A stretch of DNA of 64,000 bases from Cydia pomonella (lineage: Eukaryota > Arthropoda > Insecta > Lepidoptera > Tortricidae). The notes under the pieces are model-generated. The model was not told the DNA's origin and searched no databases. It was given only the letters and a program-made list of their open reading frames with translations. Location: contig NC_084707.1 in assembly GCF_033807575.1 (NCBI RefSeq), positions 13,564,550 to 13,628,549 on the forward strand. Reading direction: 5' to 3'. The position numbers were made by a program, and so were the translations under genes. Positions 12,477 to 23,886 of the stretch are shown here, in pieces (position 1 is the first letter of the stretch; each line of letters begins with the position of its first letter).

Positions 12477-12682
12477 ACGTAAATGCCTGATTTGTTGATG
12501 AAAATACAAAAATCACTACATGTGTGCCTTTAAGATTTGAAGAGTTCCCTCGACTCCTCATGGATCTCATAATCAGAACTGGGTTTTGAAAAAATGGGAC
12601 CAATCTGTACTTTCAATAAAAAAAAAAATTATAAAATTGGTCCACAAATGACGGAGTTATGAAGTAACAAACATTAAAAAAA

Positions 12683-13230
12683 GCGGCCAAGTGCGAGTCG
12701 GACTCGCCCATGAAGGGTTCCGTACCATTTATGACGTATTAAAAAAAATACTTACTAGATCTCGTTCAAACCAATTTTTGGTGGAAGTTTGCATGGTAAT
12801 GTTTATCATATTTTTTTTTTTTTTTCATTCTGTTATTTTAGAAGTTACAGGGGGGGGGGGGCACACATTTTTCCACTTTGGAAGTGTCTCTCGCGCAAAC
12901 AATTCAGTTTAGAAAAAAATATTATTAGAAACCTCAATATCATTTTTAAAGACATACGGGTCTGATATATATGGGTTTGATGAAAAAAGATTTTTTGAGT
13001 TTCAGTTTTAAGTATGGGGGAACCCCCAAAATTTATTGTTTTTTTTTTCTATTTTTGTATAAAAATCTTAATGCGGTTCATAGAATACATCTACTTACCA
13101 AGTTTGAACTTGAACAGTATAGCTCTTATAGTTTCGGAAAACAGTGGCTGTGACATAAACGGACAGACAGACGGACATGACGAATCTATAAGGGTTCCGT
13201 TTTTTGCCATTTGCCTATGGAACCCTAAAA
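12683..13230 (+). mobile_element. MINE-2-like MITE (AAGTGCGAGTCGGACTCG subfamily)
   Basis: Starts GCGGCCAAGTGCGAGTCGG and CCATGAAGGGTTCCGTACC and ends with GGACAGACAGACGGACATG, GAATCTATAAGGGTTCCG and CTATGGAACCCTAAAAA. Contains a run of 12 G at about 12851. Very similar along its length to the copy at 23335-23886, and in inverse orientation to 34518-35562. The open frame within it recurs in the other copies but is a by-product of repeat conservation. Confidence 0.85.
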
Positions 13231-13623
13231 AGGAACATACAACCGATTGAGAATCTAATCCTTTTGAAATCTTAAAGTCGGTTAATAATATTTTAAAGTA
13301 AAATTATGATCATGCTTTGTGACAGAAACATCACGAGATTCACGAGGCATTAATAATAGCCGAATAAAAACATAATTATATTTTGGTGACTCGTATTAAA
13401 ACAACCCTCGTCCCTCAATTTATTAAGCGTGACGGTAAGGCACCAGAATAGACACAAATAGAAAACCGACAAATTACAATCGCTCTACTGGATCTCGACC
13501 TATATCAAAGGAGACAGAGGCAACATCCTTTGTTTTGTTTTTTTTTTTTTTTTTTATAAGTAACTTTAAACTATGTGTGAAATATGATGGTATTAGTAGT
13601 TTTATTTTGATTGATTTTAATAA

Positions 13624-13818
13624 CAGTACCCCTAGTGTAACTGTGATCGACATCATAACGTGACGAACGCGTTTGCGTTAAGTGTCATTTTGTATAGGAT
13701 TTTGAGTTTCCAAAACGTCCCGCTTGGCGCGCTCTTTCGAAATTCAATACAAAATGAGACTAAACGCAAACGCGTACGTCACGTTTGGAAATCGAATTTA
13801 TTTACACTAGGGGTACTG
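13624..13818. mobile_element. Foldback MITE, CAGTACCCCTAGTGTAA family, copy 1
   Basis: Termini CAGTACCCCTAGTGTAA and TTACACTAGGGGTACTG are perfect inverted repeats. Pairing continues inward: AACGCGTTTGCGTTAAGTG and CATTTTGTAT on the left against ATACAAAATGAGACTAAACG and CAAACGCGTACGTCACG on the right, so nearly the whole 195 bp is an imperfect palindrome. The second copy at 36871-37064 is nearly identical. Non-coding. Confidence 0.85.
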
Positions 13819-13819
13819 A

Positions 13820-14718
13820 ACTATTCTCGTATCAGCGACACTCGCAGTATAGATCGTGTCATTCACGACGTCGCGTGCCTGGACTCGTATTATAATGTTA
13901 GTTATTAAAAGATAGATTTGACAAATCTACGCGTCAACGTGGACGACACGAACTATATATGGTAATCTGTATTTTATAGGTAGCATCAAGACGAAACACA
14001 CTTTCGACCCTAAATTAATCGTGGCATCCCAAGACAATGGTCCTTTAGAAATGCCAAGCATCTATTGTTTCCACATAGAAGTAATTAAGGTCCACCTACT
14101 GCTATTGCGTTGTCATTTTACCAAAAGGCGATGGAAGCTCTCAAGCACTTCGCATTTTTATGCAAATTCCGAGAGCTACGATCGCTACGCCGTAGCTGGA
14201 TAAATTGTTTGCCCACGCAAATATAAATTATGATTTACACCCCTGCGTCACGTGTTCGTAATGTCATTATCGAGTTATTCGAACCGCGGTGTGATCGATG
14301 GATATTACACGTCGTGTCACCACCGTGAGAGCCGCGCCGACGTTAGGAGGATGTCACGTACGCTTTGAGCGCTCGCGCCCCGCGGAACAGATGGCTCACT
14401 CACTAAATTGTTGATTTGCTTCAAAGGAAGCGAAGGACGGCAGGTATCGACTAAACGCCCCGTCATGAATACAAATGTTCCGGATAAAGGGAAATTCATG
14501 AAATTGACAAAATCACGCCACGTGCGCCGCTTAGCTTACGAAAGTGATATATCTAGCTGTGTCTACAGAGATAACGGTGAAAATAGAACATCGCGCGTCG
14601 TATGGGAGATGAAATATTTATTTGCTCACCCTGGTGGTGGCTATTCCTATGCTCGAAATAATTATCAGACCAGTGCTTCGCAGGTTTCACATTTATATAC
14701 ACATACCTAAATACACTA
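13820..14718. other. No recognised gene
   Basis: A 100-codon open frame at 14408-14710 (+) overlaps an opposite-strand frame and matches no family I know. No repeat recognised. Base composition is somewhat less AT-rich than the surroundings. Confidence 0.4.
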
Positions 14719-14862
14719 GGGTCAGTTACCTGCAATAATATGTCACACAAGGAAGGCCGCAAAAAAATCTAACACGATCTTATTTGTAGACCCATAAGAG
14801 CGTGGTAATAAGAGCATTCATGCGGCCTTCAAAAAGAGTGACATTTTATTGCAGGTGATTGT
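14719..14862. mobile_element. Foldback MITE, ACCTGCAATAATATG family
   Basis: GTTACCTGCAATAATATGTC and AAGGAAGGCCGCAAAAAAAT at the left mirror GCGGCCTTCAAAAAGAGTG and ACATTTTATTGCAGGTGAT at the right, giving an imperfect ~144-bp hairpin. Immediately followed by a second short palindromic element. Confidence 0.75.
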
Positions 14863-14926
14863 ACAGTCAGCTGCAGAGAAAAGGTACTTACCCATAATAG
14901 GGTACATTTTTCTGCAGCTGAGCGTA
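14861..14926. mobile_element. Short palindromic MITE, GTACAGTCAGCTGCAGAG
   Basis: GTACAGTCAGCTGCAGAGAA and AAGGTAC pair with GGGTACATTTTTCTGC and AGCTGAGCGTAC on the other side of a short loop. About 66 bp. It shares its first bases with the end of the preceding element, so one may have inserted at the terminus of the other. Confidence 0.6.
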
Positions 14927-14930
14927 CATT

Positions 14931-15760
14931 ACAAATAAATATCATTTTTTTAACACAGTCAGTTCCAGCGTGAGCTACGCGCTACGAGCGTAGCCGATAA
15001 AACGAGATAACTCGTATGTAGCTTAAAGCGCCCTCGAACAGAGAACCCGCCTAGCGGGTCGCTGGCAGTGAATATGTTAATAGAGAATCTCCATCCAAAC
15101 GTAATCGCCCCTAATATCCAGTTCCGACAATATAATCGCGTAAACGTAATGTCCAGTTCCGGCAATTTTAGTCGATTCTACGCGTGTAGGTTTAAAATTT
15201 ACAATTATAGTGAAACAATGAAGTAAATATTAAGATTTAAGATCAAACAAGTGCCGCTTCCGTTGAAGTGCGTTCCATAATTGAACCCTTTATTCCCCGA
15301 CACAACGGGCACGTGCCCTTTGATGGAAACTTTGATTTGGTTACAAACATCCGCTACGCATATTGCATTTAACTTTACCGTATTTAGCGATTGTTACAAA
15401 TAAAAAAATAACGTGAAGGGACCTTATTGTCGAATGGACTTATTGGTGTTCCCATTACTAAAAACGTAAGCTAGCGTTTCGTATTCATGTAAAAATCATG
15501 TCCTACATATATGATACATTCCTTTTTTTTTATCTTAATAGTGCAAATAGGCGTTTTGTCGTTTTTTAGATAATTTAAAGTAAATTTAAACACTCAAAAA
15601 AAGTATGCTACGGTTGGAAGTTACATAGACGATATAAGTTTTGAGAAGTAGGTTATAAAATATGGTTAAAATAAGGGAATAATTTTTAAAATTTAATAAC
15701 TGGACCCCGATAATTCACCTTGTATATTATCCTTGTATTGTGTAAAGTCGACCAAGTATA
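14931..15760. other. No recognised feature
   Basis: No gene or known repeat seen. A minus-strand frame at 14959-15165 has no recognisable domain. Confidence 0.45.
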
Positions 15761-16546
15761 AAAAACCGGTCAAGTGCGTGTTCGTTTTACTCGCGCACCG
15801 AGGGTTCCGTACAAACTTTGAATTATCTCGTGTAGACTAAAAAGGAGAAATACTTTTGATCAGAAGTACCTATACTAAGTATATTTGTGTACAGCGCCAT
15901 CTATCGGCAAATTGTCTTACTAATTAGCGTGTATGTTGATTTTTCAAGGATAATTCTCTATCATGTGAACCGATTACAAAAATTGTTCTTTATAAATGAA
16001 ATAAAGTTGACTTTGATGTAATCTCATAGAAATTTAAAGAGTAATAAACACACGTAAAGTTGGTTTAATTGCAAACTAAATTCGGAACTGTTTTTGTTAG
16101 TCAAAAAAAAGTTAACAAGATCTGATTATATTTTTCCTGTAAAATGTAGTAATGTAGAGTAATGTTAGTATATGTAAAAAAATCATAATTTTTCTTCAGT
16201 AAACTTCGGAGATGAGATAATTTCTTAAAATAAAAAATGTTTTTAAATGTACTATTTGAGCTCTTTAAAATGATACCCCACCTGCCCTAGTCAGTAGACT
16301 TTGAAATTTTGCCCCCTCTTCATATTGGGCATCTGCTATAGTTAATAAAAAAGAAATAAACATATAATACTTTCAATGTGTCTGGGTTAGCGTTATTCAT
16401 AACTATAACTATTCCAAATTTCAATTCGATAGCTTAAATCGTTCTTGAGATATTTAGCTTTGTGACAGACAGACCGACGGACGGACGGACAGAGTCGCAC
16501 CATAAGGGTTCCTTTTGTACCTTTTTGGTACGGTACCCTAAAAAAT
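15761..16546 (+). mobile_element. MINE-2-like MITE (CAAGTGCGTGTTCG subfamily)
   Basis: Begins ACCGGTCAAGTGCGTGTTCG and CGCACCGAGGGTTCCGTAC. Ends with the GACAGACAGACCGACGGACG microsatellite, AGAGTCGCACCATAAGGG and TACGGTACCCTAAAAAA. It shares the internal GTACAGCGCCATCTATCGGC segment and the same terminus type with the copy at 35727-36636, defining a subfamily different from the 12.7 and 23.3 kb copies. Confidence 0.8.
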
Positions 16547-16741
16547 GACAAGTGATGGGTTTTTAACTTATTAACCATTTAATTTATTATTATTCTAGGA
16601 AGTCTACGAAGTGAATACGTTTTATACGTATTTTTACATTAAATAAGTATTTTTTTGATTTTAATTAACGTTTTATATCAGTTAAAAATAAAAATAAGTT
16701 TGTAGCATCAGTCTGGATAATGAAAGATGAACCTGCAAAAC

Positions 16742-16970
16742 GTGGGGCGACACTCCTCCTTTCGGCTTTTCACGGCTCCGTTCGGCTGAGCAATACTCCG
16801 AGCAATTATTAGGGTTGGCACATCTTGACGTCCCTATACTATATGTGCACGACCACAGATAAGACTATGACTTGAATGTTGACAACCCTAAATGGCCGAA
16901 AGGGATAGTGCCATACATTAGTAAGGGACAGCATAATTCGTCCCTGAATCGCTGTCAAATTTCAGTTTTG
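16742..16970 (+). repeat. GTGGGGCGACACTCCTCC interspersed repeat, copy 1
   Basis: Closely matches 27131-27354 in order and sequence: GGCGACACTCCTCCTTT, TTATTAGGGTTGGCACA, ACGACCACAGATAAGA, GACAACCCTAAATGGCCGAA and ATTCGTCCCTGAATCGCTG. The TTAGGGTTG and CAACCCTAA blocks form an internal inverted repeat. Non-coding dispersed element of unknown class. It directly abuts the inverted tandem-unit array. Confidence 0.7.
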
Positions 16971-16984
16971 TTCAGTTTGGTTTA

Positions 16985-19305
16985 AAGGTACCTTTTTTAG
17001 TAAATAACTCGTAAACGGTGGCCCATAGCAAAAAATGTTGTTTCACGCAAATAATTTATATAAAACTGCCTAAAACAAAGATTCCGTACACTTTCTCGCT
17101 AGGATCAACATTTAAAAACATATTAATGCGGGAAAGATAATTAAAATCAATTTTATGGTCCATTTTTCTATATTTTCGTAAATAACTCGTAAACGGTGGC
17201 CAACGGCAAAAAAACTTGTTAAACATAAATAATCTACACAAAATTTTCTACAAAAAATTGAGCACAATTTTTGAAAGGATCAATATTTAAAAATATATTA
17301 AAGAGGGAATGTTAATTAAAATCAATTCGAAGGTTCCTTTTTTTAGTTTTTCGTAAATAATTTGTAAAGTATGACCCATATCAAAAAAATGTCTGACACA
17401 AATAATAACCATAAAATATTCTACAAACAACATGTAGATACTTTTCGCTGGGAATAATATTTAAAAAGATACTTAATTTAAAAATTAATAATAATCAATT
17501 TTAAAGTAGCTTCTTAGTTCTTCATAAATAACTCGTAAACGGATGCTCATAACAAAACAAGTTCTTACATATAAATAATTAACATAATATTTCCTACAAA
17601 AAACGTGCAGAACAATTTTCTCTAGGATCAATATTTAAATAGTACATTACGATACAAGTGCGAAAAATAGGAAATTCGAAACGAGTGGCGATAAATTAAA
17701 ACACGACCGAAGGGAGTGTTTTAAATCGACACGAGTTGCGAATTACCTATTCGCACATGTATCGTACAACGTTTTACAGTACATATGGCCCTTTAAATGT
17801 TCGACACAGTAACGTAATATGCTACTTCTCGCACTAGTGCTATAAAGTAGCCCCATATGTACTGTAAACAATATTAAAGGTAAGTAAGGTAAATCACAAT
17901 CAATTCACAGGTCCTTATTTTTTAGTTTTTCGTAAATAACTCGTAAGCGGTGGCCCATTGCAAAAAAAATGTTATACATAAATAATACAAATAAAATTTT
18001 CTACAAAAAAGGTTTTATACATTTTTTCGCTAGGATCAATATATAATGAGATATTAAAGAGGAATGTTCATTATAATCAATTTCCAGGTCCTTTTTTTAG
18101 TCTTTCGTAAATAACTCGTAGCATAAATCAAAAATTGTTCTGAAATATAAATGATCTATATAATTTTTTTTTTACAAAAAACATTCAATTCAGAACAGTT
18201 TTCTTTGGGATTAATATTTAAAAGTTATTAGACCGTTACCGTAGAGGTTAATTACAATTATTTCTCAGGTTTCTTTTTTTAGTTTTTCGAAAATTATTTG
18301 ACCTATAGAAAAAAAACCTTATACATAAACAATTAAAATAAAGTTTTCTATAAAAAAAATATGCGGAACACTTTTCTCTAAGATCAATATTTATTAAGCT
18401 TTTAAAGTCACAAACTTAAATAATATGCAGAATTGATTAAAATTAACTTTCGCCGTTTAATGTCTCATTAAATATTGATCCTAGCGAAAAAGTGTAAGAA
18501 ATCCTTTTTGTAGAAAATTTTATGTTAAGTATTTATGTTTAACATTTTTTTTTGCACTGGAGCACCGTTTACGAGTTGTTTACGAATAACTAAACGGAAC
18601 TATGAATTGATTTTTATTAACTTACCCCCTTTAAATATTGATCCTAGAGAAAAGTGTTAGGAATGTTTTTTTAGGAAATATTATGTGCATTATTTATGTA
18701 TATTAACGTGTTTTGCTACGGACTACCGTTTACGAGTTATTTACGACAATATAAAAAAGGACTTTAAAATTGATTATTATTAATATTTCCCTTTAGTATC
18801 TTTTTAAATATTGATTCTAGCGAAAAGTTTTCGACATGCTTCGTACGGAAGATTTTATGTTAATTATTTATGTATAAGACGTTTTTTGCTATGGGTCGTA
18901 CTTTACAATTTATTTACGAAAAAGCTAAAGAAAGAGGAGCCTTCGAATTGATTTTAAATAATTAACTTTCCCTCTTTAATAGCTTTTTAAATATTGATCC
19001 TTTCAAAAAGTATACTGAATAAAAGATAAAAATTGTAGAAAATTTTGTGTATATTATTTAAGTTTAACAACGTTTTTTTGCTATTGGCCATCGTTTACGA
19101 GTTCTTTACGAAAATATAAAAAAATGGACCATAAAACTGATTTTAATTAACTTTCTCGTTTTAATATCTTTTTAAATGTTGATCCCAGCGAAAAAGTGTA
19201 CGGAATCTTTCTTGTAGGCTATTTTATACAGATTATTTGCTTGAAAGAACATTTTTTGCTATGGGCCACCGTTTACGAGTTATTTAAGAAAAAAAGGGAA
19301 CTTTA
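16985..19305. repeat. Large inverted repeat built of ~180-bp tandem units (foldback-like)
   Basis: Seven diverged units lie in + orientation (starting near 16985, 17165, 17340, 17515, 17905, 18085 and 18275), each with CGTAAATAACTCGTAAACGG, then TAAATAAT, TTTTCTACAAAAAA and CGCTAGGATCAATATTTAAA blocks. From about 18423 five units run in the opposite orientation to 19305. The arms match unit by unit: the outermost units share AGATTCCGTACACTTT, the next pair TTTTGAAAGGATCAATATT, the third TTGTAAAGTAYGACCCATA, the fourth TAACATAATATTTCCTA. The left arm (16985-18100) minus an inserted MITE is about as long as the right arm (~880 bp). Two unpaired units form the loop. No coding capacity. It resembles Drosophila FB/Galileo-type foldback ends or a hairpin-RNA locus; neither is proven. 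Confidence 0.85.
17648..17866. mobile_element. MITE inserted in the left arm of the inverted array
   Basis: A hairpin-forming insert with ACGATACAAGTGCGAAAAAT and GGAAATTCGAAACGAGTGG mirrored by CGACACGAGTTGCGAATTAC and GCACATGTATCGT. A second inverted pair follows (TTTTACAGTACATATGGCCC against GCCCCATATGTACTGTAAA). The corresponding unit in the right arm lacks it, so it arrived after the arms were formed. Confidence 0.75.
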
Positions 19306-19624
19306 ACTCCTCCCCCTCACCCGTTAGCGTCACCCCCAACCATCAGTACTTTCAGTATGTTATGTAAGGCATCTTTGCCTACAACTATGCCAAAATTCGC
19401 TTATACACGAATTATTTCCCCGTTTTTTCTCCTTCGTTGGGTGACCTAATAGGGCGAGGACCATGCGGGTAATTTTTCTCTTAATAATCTATATACGTAT
19501 ACTACATAAGTATAGCTATAGATTAGTAGGTGAAGGTCGCCGCGCAGACGGCGCGACCCTTTCTTTAATAAGTGCTCGTTGGGAGACCGCCGGCGGTCGG
19601 TCGGCGCGGGGGATGCTGTAATGA

Positions 19625-20074
19625 CTCCACAGGAGAGGCGCAGTTCACGTTCACGAAGAAAAAGAAAATAAAAAAAATGCTAAGGAGGCAAGAAAAATAA
19701 TGAAAACCAATATGAAAGCTATTCAAAAGGAGGGGGTGAAAGATGCAAATGCCAAAGAAACAAGTAGAGGCAAGAAAAACCAAACCAAAGAACTCAAGAT
19801 TACAGAAAAAGTTGACAAGAAAGGGAAACAAACCAAAGGAATAATAGACAAAGGGAAGCAAACCAAGGGATTAATGGTCAAAGGGAAATCTAAGAAACAG
19901 ACACCATTAACTGAGGTATCCCAAGCAGAAAAAACTACCTGTGTAGTATGCTTAGAAGACTATGATGAAGACTGGATACAGTGCTCCAGCTGGCGTGGAT
20001 GGGCTCATGAAGAATGTGCAGACATTCCAGAATGTTCAGATGCATATATATGTGATCGGTGTCAGATATCTTAA
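19625..20074 (+). pseudogene. Orphan PHD-like zinc-finger ORF (probable transposase C-terminal remnant)
   Basis: Open frame of 124 codons from the ATG at 19700, with the same frame open back to 19625. The N-terminal ~80 residues are lysine-rich and repetitive (three KGKQTKG-like units). The C-terminal part has CVVC, then DEDWIQC, WAHEEC and CDRC, the pattern of the PHD-like finger found at the C-terminus of many insect pogo/DDE_1-type transposases. The expected fourth ligand is Trp (CSSW, codon TGG) where family members have Cys, so the zinc site is probably broken. No DDE catalytic region lies upstream. I read it as an isolated 3' piece of a transposon gene; expression as a small domesticated protein is not excluded. 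Confidence 0.5.
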
Positions 20075-20079
20075 AAGTG

Positions 20080-23000
20080 TCCGGTACTAAGTGCCATATG
20101 AAGAGACTGTGTATTTTTATACGAATTATCTATTAATGTTTTTTTAAGGTTTTTAAGCAGAAGTTGCATTTTTGTTGTTTTATTTCTATTTTAAATATTG
20201 TTGAATAGTACTATTCATAATTAAACTTTTAATTTTGTAAACTGTTTTTTATTTTTCCAAAAAAGCTTAGCTTAGCTTCCCCCTATACATTCTTACAGCC
20301 AAGTTTGGGCAAAGTTTGCGTGATCTGAGTTAACATTTTTCATATAACTTTACAAGCCTCAATTGGTCAGTTTGTAAATACATACATTTGTTACAAACGA
20401 TTAATAGCAAATTTAGGCTTGTAATATCTTCTAATCTAAAATTTACATCGTATTGTTAATATAGATGTCACTTTAAATAAAATGTATTAGATATCTAATT
20501 AACTTTTCTTTAATGTCTTCTTATATAATGGATAAATTTGATATCACATAGGACTTTTCGATATCACAGTCACTACCCCCACCATGTTTGTGCTTGTCAA
20601 GTCATATATGTATTTGTATTCAGGAAATCATACTGAATCCATTGATATCATACTCGTATACCCACATCCGGGATGACTTGCGCCAAAATCGATTTCTAGA
20701 TGACTTTTGAACCAATTACTGATTTACCATATTATAAATCTGTGAGAACAAACACAAAGCTATCTATGCGTATTTGCCAAAGCGACGTTTGTAATACAAA
20801 TGAAAATGAACAAAGTAGTTAAGTGGTTTTGCTTTACTGGTCCGTTCGCAGAAATACACCAAGACTCAGAGCAACGTCCTATTCCTTCTGCAAACTTCGC
20901 TAAGTGTTCCAGGAAAACCTGACTGAATACCGCTGCTCGTATGTGGTTGTGTGCTTCAATCACGAAACAATTCGATCGCCAAATTATTGGGCATGATAAA
21001 CAAAAATCAAACTCTCGTTATGACGGCAGTAGCCGCCTCTCGTGAGCTTCGGCTTTATGCTTCAGTTACCTATTTTTCATTTTTATTTTTTCTTTGTTCG
21101 TGTCGTAAGGGCACTGGGAGGGATCGTCGGAAGAAATAACTCACCGCTTAACTCATCAGAGACACTTTTTTAAGGGGCAAAAAATATTTTTATAAGGAAA
21201 AAAACACAGACATCGTAATCCAAACCCTAGTTTGTCTTTTGGGCTCTAGTAATATGTTTCTTCACGTGGGGATGTTAGTTACATTATAATAACAAAACGT
21301 GGAATAAGTGTGTTTTATGTTCCACAGTCGTACGCGCCTGCACCCCGTGGAGGGGCGGTTGCCACTCCCGAGACCCGACCCTTTGCGATTTATTGTCGGG
21401 ATTTGTCGAATTATTCAACAATGAATTGGATTCCGAGAACCGGCGCCTTGTAACCTACTAAAGTATAATTGTGCACGTACATTTCGATACACCAACTACT
21501 TCCATTCATGCACATTTTATAGGCGCCCGACATTGGAGGACATTGTTATTGATTGCATCGCTTTATGTATGAACCGATTGACGCGTGCAGGCCTGCAAAG
21601 CCCTTGTTCAATACGCTTACCGACCACATAGTCTGAAGTGGACCAGTAAAGGTTTGACCTTAGATTACATTTAGTAGCTGTGAATGCAGAGTCCAAGTAA
21701 TTCTAGAAACCCGTCGGATGAGCCAAATGGAGGAATAACTAGAGTTCAAAATCAAAAGTGGGACCACTTCGTTTAGAATGGAGATATCTATTTGTCGGAC
21801 AGTTGGATTCCCTATTGTTTGAATTGGCTATAGAACCAGCTGTTCAATGTAATATGATTTGGTTAGTTAATGGAGCGGGTGTGCTCTTTTGTTGGAGTGA
21901 GCTTGTGTAGCCACTACTGTGATACGCTCGCGCGGCTCCCGGCGGCTGCATCCCTGCCAGGAGCAGGTGCAAAAAACTACGCCACGTGTGTGAGACCGCG
22001 CACGCACGCCTTGTTATTCGGCTATTATGCATTTTCAAGTTTTTTTTTTGTAAGTTGGAGGAAACCTGTTCAGTTTAGATACATTTTTGTTTATGGTTCG
22101 AATGGATTAGAGACCCAAATAAAAATGTACCTACATTTAAGACAGCACTAAAATAATTGAATCATCGTTATTCTCAATTTCAAAGCACTCAGACGGGTGG
22201 TTGAGCATTGTGTGTAGATAAGAACAGAGAAGTGATTTATTTCGTATTGTAGCGACTGTCGGTCATGTGCGCAGCAACTGTGGCGCCGGCGCCAGCGCAG
22301 AAACCTGTGACGTCATCGGGCAGACTCTTCCGCAAAATGTACAGGTGCTCATAATTCTCGTAAAGTCTCGGCCATTATCCTGTACATGCCATTTATAGCG
22401 TAAGACCGGCTGAAATAGCCCATTTCCTCCGCTCGCTACAAACAAGAACGGACGTAACGAGATCTGATTTGTGGCTGTCAGTTACAATTTGCAAACGAGT
22501 GTAAAACATGTTAGAGCTTTAAAGAGATAAGATCAAGCTGTGAGTGGTTAGTTATTGAATGCAAATTGCTCGACTATTGCAGGGCTTCGGGGCTTGACTG
22601 AGTGGCATATATTTACTTATTTTATTGACACGATAATAGTCGAACTGAATGTCTTTTTGGCATAGATAATTTGACAGATAAACAGTCTGCATCGAACCAT
22701 AGGTATATACTACAATGCATAAACGAGAAAGTAGTTTTACAATTACTTATAAGTTATAATTAAGTGTTATAACTGTCAATAAAAACTTCTTAAATTAAAT
22801 GAAACTTATAGTACAATGCTGTAGGGCCTAACATTATACACGTAGGTATACATATTAACTTTTTCAAGAAGATAGAGCGTCTTCCAGGGCAAATGCAATA
22901 ATAAATAAACTTTATGTGACACACAATAGTAATTCATGTACGTTGAATCTTTATGCGCCTAAACGAAAATAAGAAAAAGTAGTTTGGTAATTGCTGAGCA

Positions 23001-23334
23001 CGTTGTTGAATGGCTCGCCTCCCACCGCCGCCTGCATTGTCAGTGGAGCGCTCGCTGCGGCCAGGTACAAACAGCAACACATTAAACTGGCTGATACTGG
23101 ACTTTGTCTCACTGTAATAAGCTTCAGGTCAGGACTAGTCGAACAGCAGACCGAGACTGGGTGGCCAGCATCGGCCATACCTGCTACACGCGCTTCTAGG
23201 GGTCTGTTTGGTGTCTTTAAGAGAAATTTGTCACTTTTGAATTATGTGGAAACTCTTGTGCTTAGTTTAAATCGTCTAGTTTTACTTTCATGAACATGAC
23301 CCAGGTTGTAAAAACTAATTAATTAAAAAAAAAT
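20080..23334. other. No recognised gene; a few GC-rich pockets
   Basis: AT-rich non-coding sequence. Pockets at 21340-21390, 21920-22010, 22280-22330 and 23010-23070 are GC-richer. The one at 23015-23065 ends in CCAG before GTACAA, a donor-like site, but no reading frame is convincing. A perfect CRE-like TGACGTCA occurs at about 22307. No tandem or inverted repeat stands out. Confidence 0.4.
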
Positions 23335-23886
23335 AGCGGCCAAGTGCGAGTCGGACTCGCCCATGAAGGGTTCCGTACCATTTATGACGTATTCAAAAAA
23401 ACTACTTACTAGATCTCGTTCAAACCAATTTTCGGTGGAAGTTTGCATGGTAATGTATATATCATTTTTTTTTTTTAGATTTTTCATTCTGTTATTTTAG
23501 AAGTTACAGGGGTGGGGAGGGGGACACATTTTTTCACTTTGGAAGTGTCTCCCGCGCAAACTATTCAGTTTAGAAAAAAAATATATTAGAAACCTCAATA
23601 TCATTTTTAAAGACATACGGGTCTGATACATATGGGTTTGATGAAAAAAGATTTTTTGAGTTTCAGTTCTAAGTATGGGGAACCCCCAAAATGTATTGTT
23701 TTTTTTTTTCTATTTTTGTGTAAAAATCTTAATGCGGTTCATAGAATACATCTACTTACCAAGTTTGAACAGTATAGCTCTTATAGTTTCGGAAAAAAGT
23801 GGCTGTGACATAATCGGACAGACAGACGGACATGACGAATCTATAAGGGTTCCGTTTTTTGTCATTTGGCTACGGAACCCTAAAAA
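23335..23886 (+). mobile_element. MINE-2-like MITE (AAGTGCGAGTCGGACTCG subfamily)
   Basis: Starts GCGGCCAAGTGCGAGTCGG and GAAGGGTTCCGTACC. Ends GACAGACAGACGGACATG, ATCTATAAGGGTTCCG and CTACGGAACCCTAAAAA. Collinear with 12683-13230 over its whole length, differing mainly in homopolymer runs. Intact termini suggest a fairly recent insertion. Confidence 0.85.

Larger units (their letters stand above)
12287..13285 (+). repeat. GAGTTCCCTC-family repeat split by two insertions
   Basis: Family sequence runs 12287-12335, 12477-12682 and 13231-13285. The last piece carries the family end, ACCGATTGAGAATCTAATCC followed by AAAGTCGGTTAATAA. The first gap holds a LINE 3' end (12336-12476), the second a complete MINE-2-like MITE (12683-13230). 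This gives a relative order: the GAGTTCCCTC repeat is older than both insertions. Confidence 0.75.

Noticed and set aside
13014..13250. Similar small proteins predicted at 13014-13250, 23675-23953 and (reverse) 34493-34726
   Set aside because: They resemble each other because they lie at the same place in copies of one MITE; homopolymer indels and stops show no coding constraint.
14408..14710. 100-codon open frame on +
   Set aside because: Overlaps opposite-strand frames and resembles no family; coding bias not evident.
22305..22316. Perfect CRE (TGACGTCA)
   Set aside because: A single 8-bp match in kilobases of non-coding DNA is not informative.
22991..23293. 100-codon frame and donor-like CCAG|GTACAA
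   Set aside because: Only a 21-nt interval lies between a plausible acceptor and donor, and neither frame is convincing.
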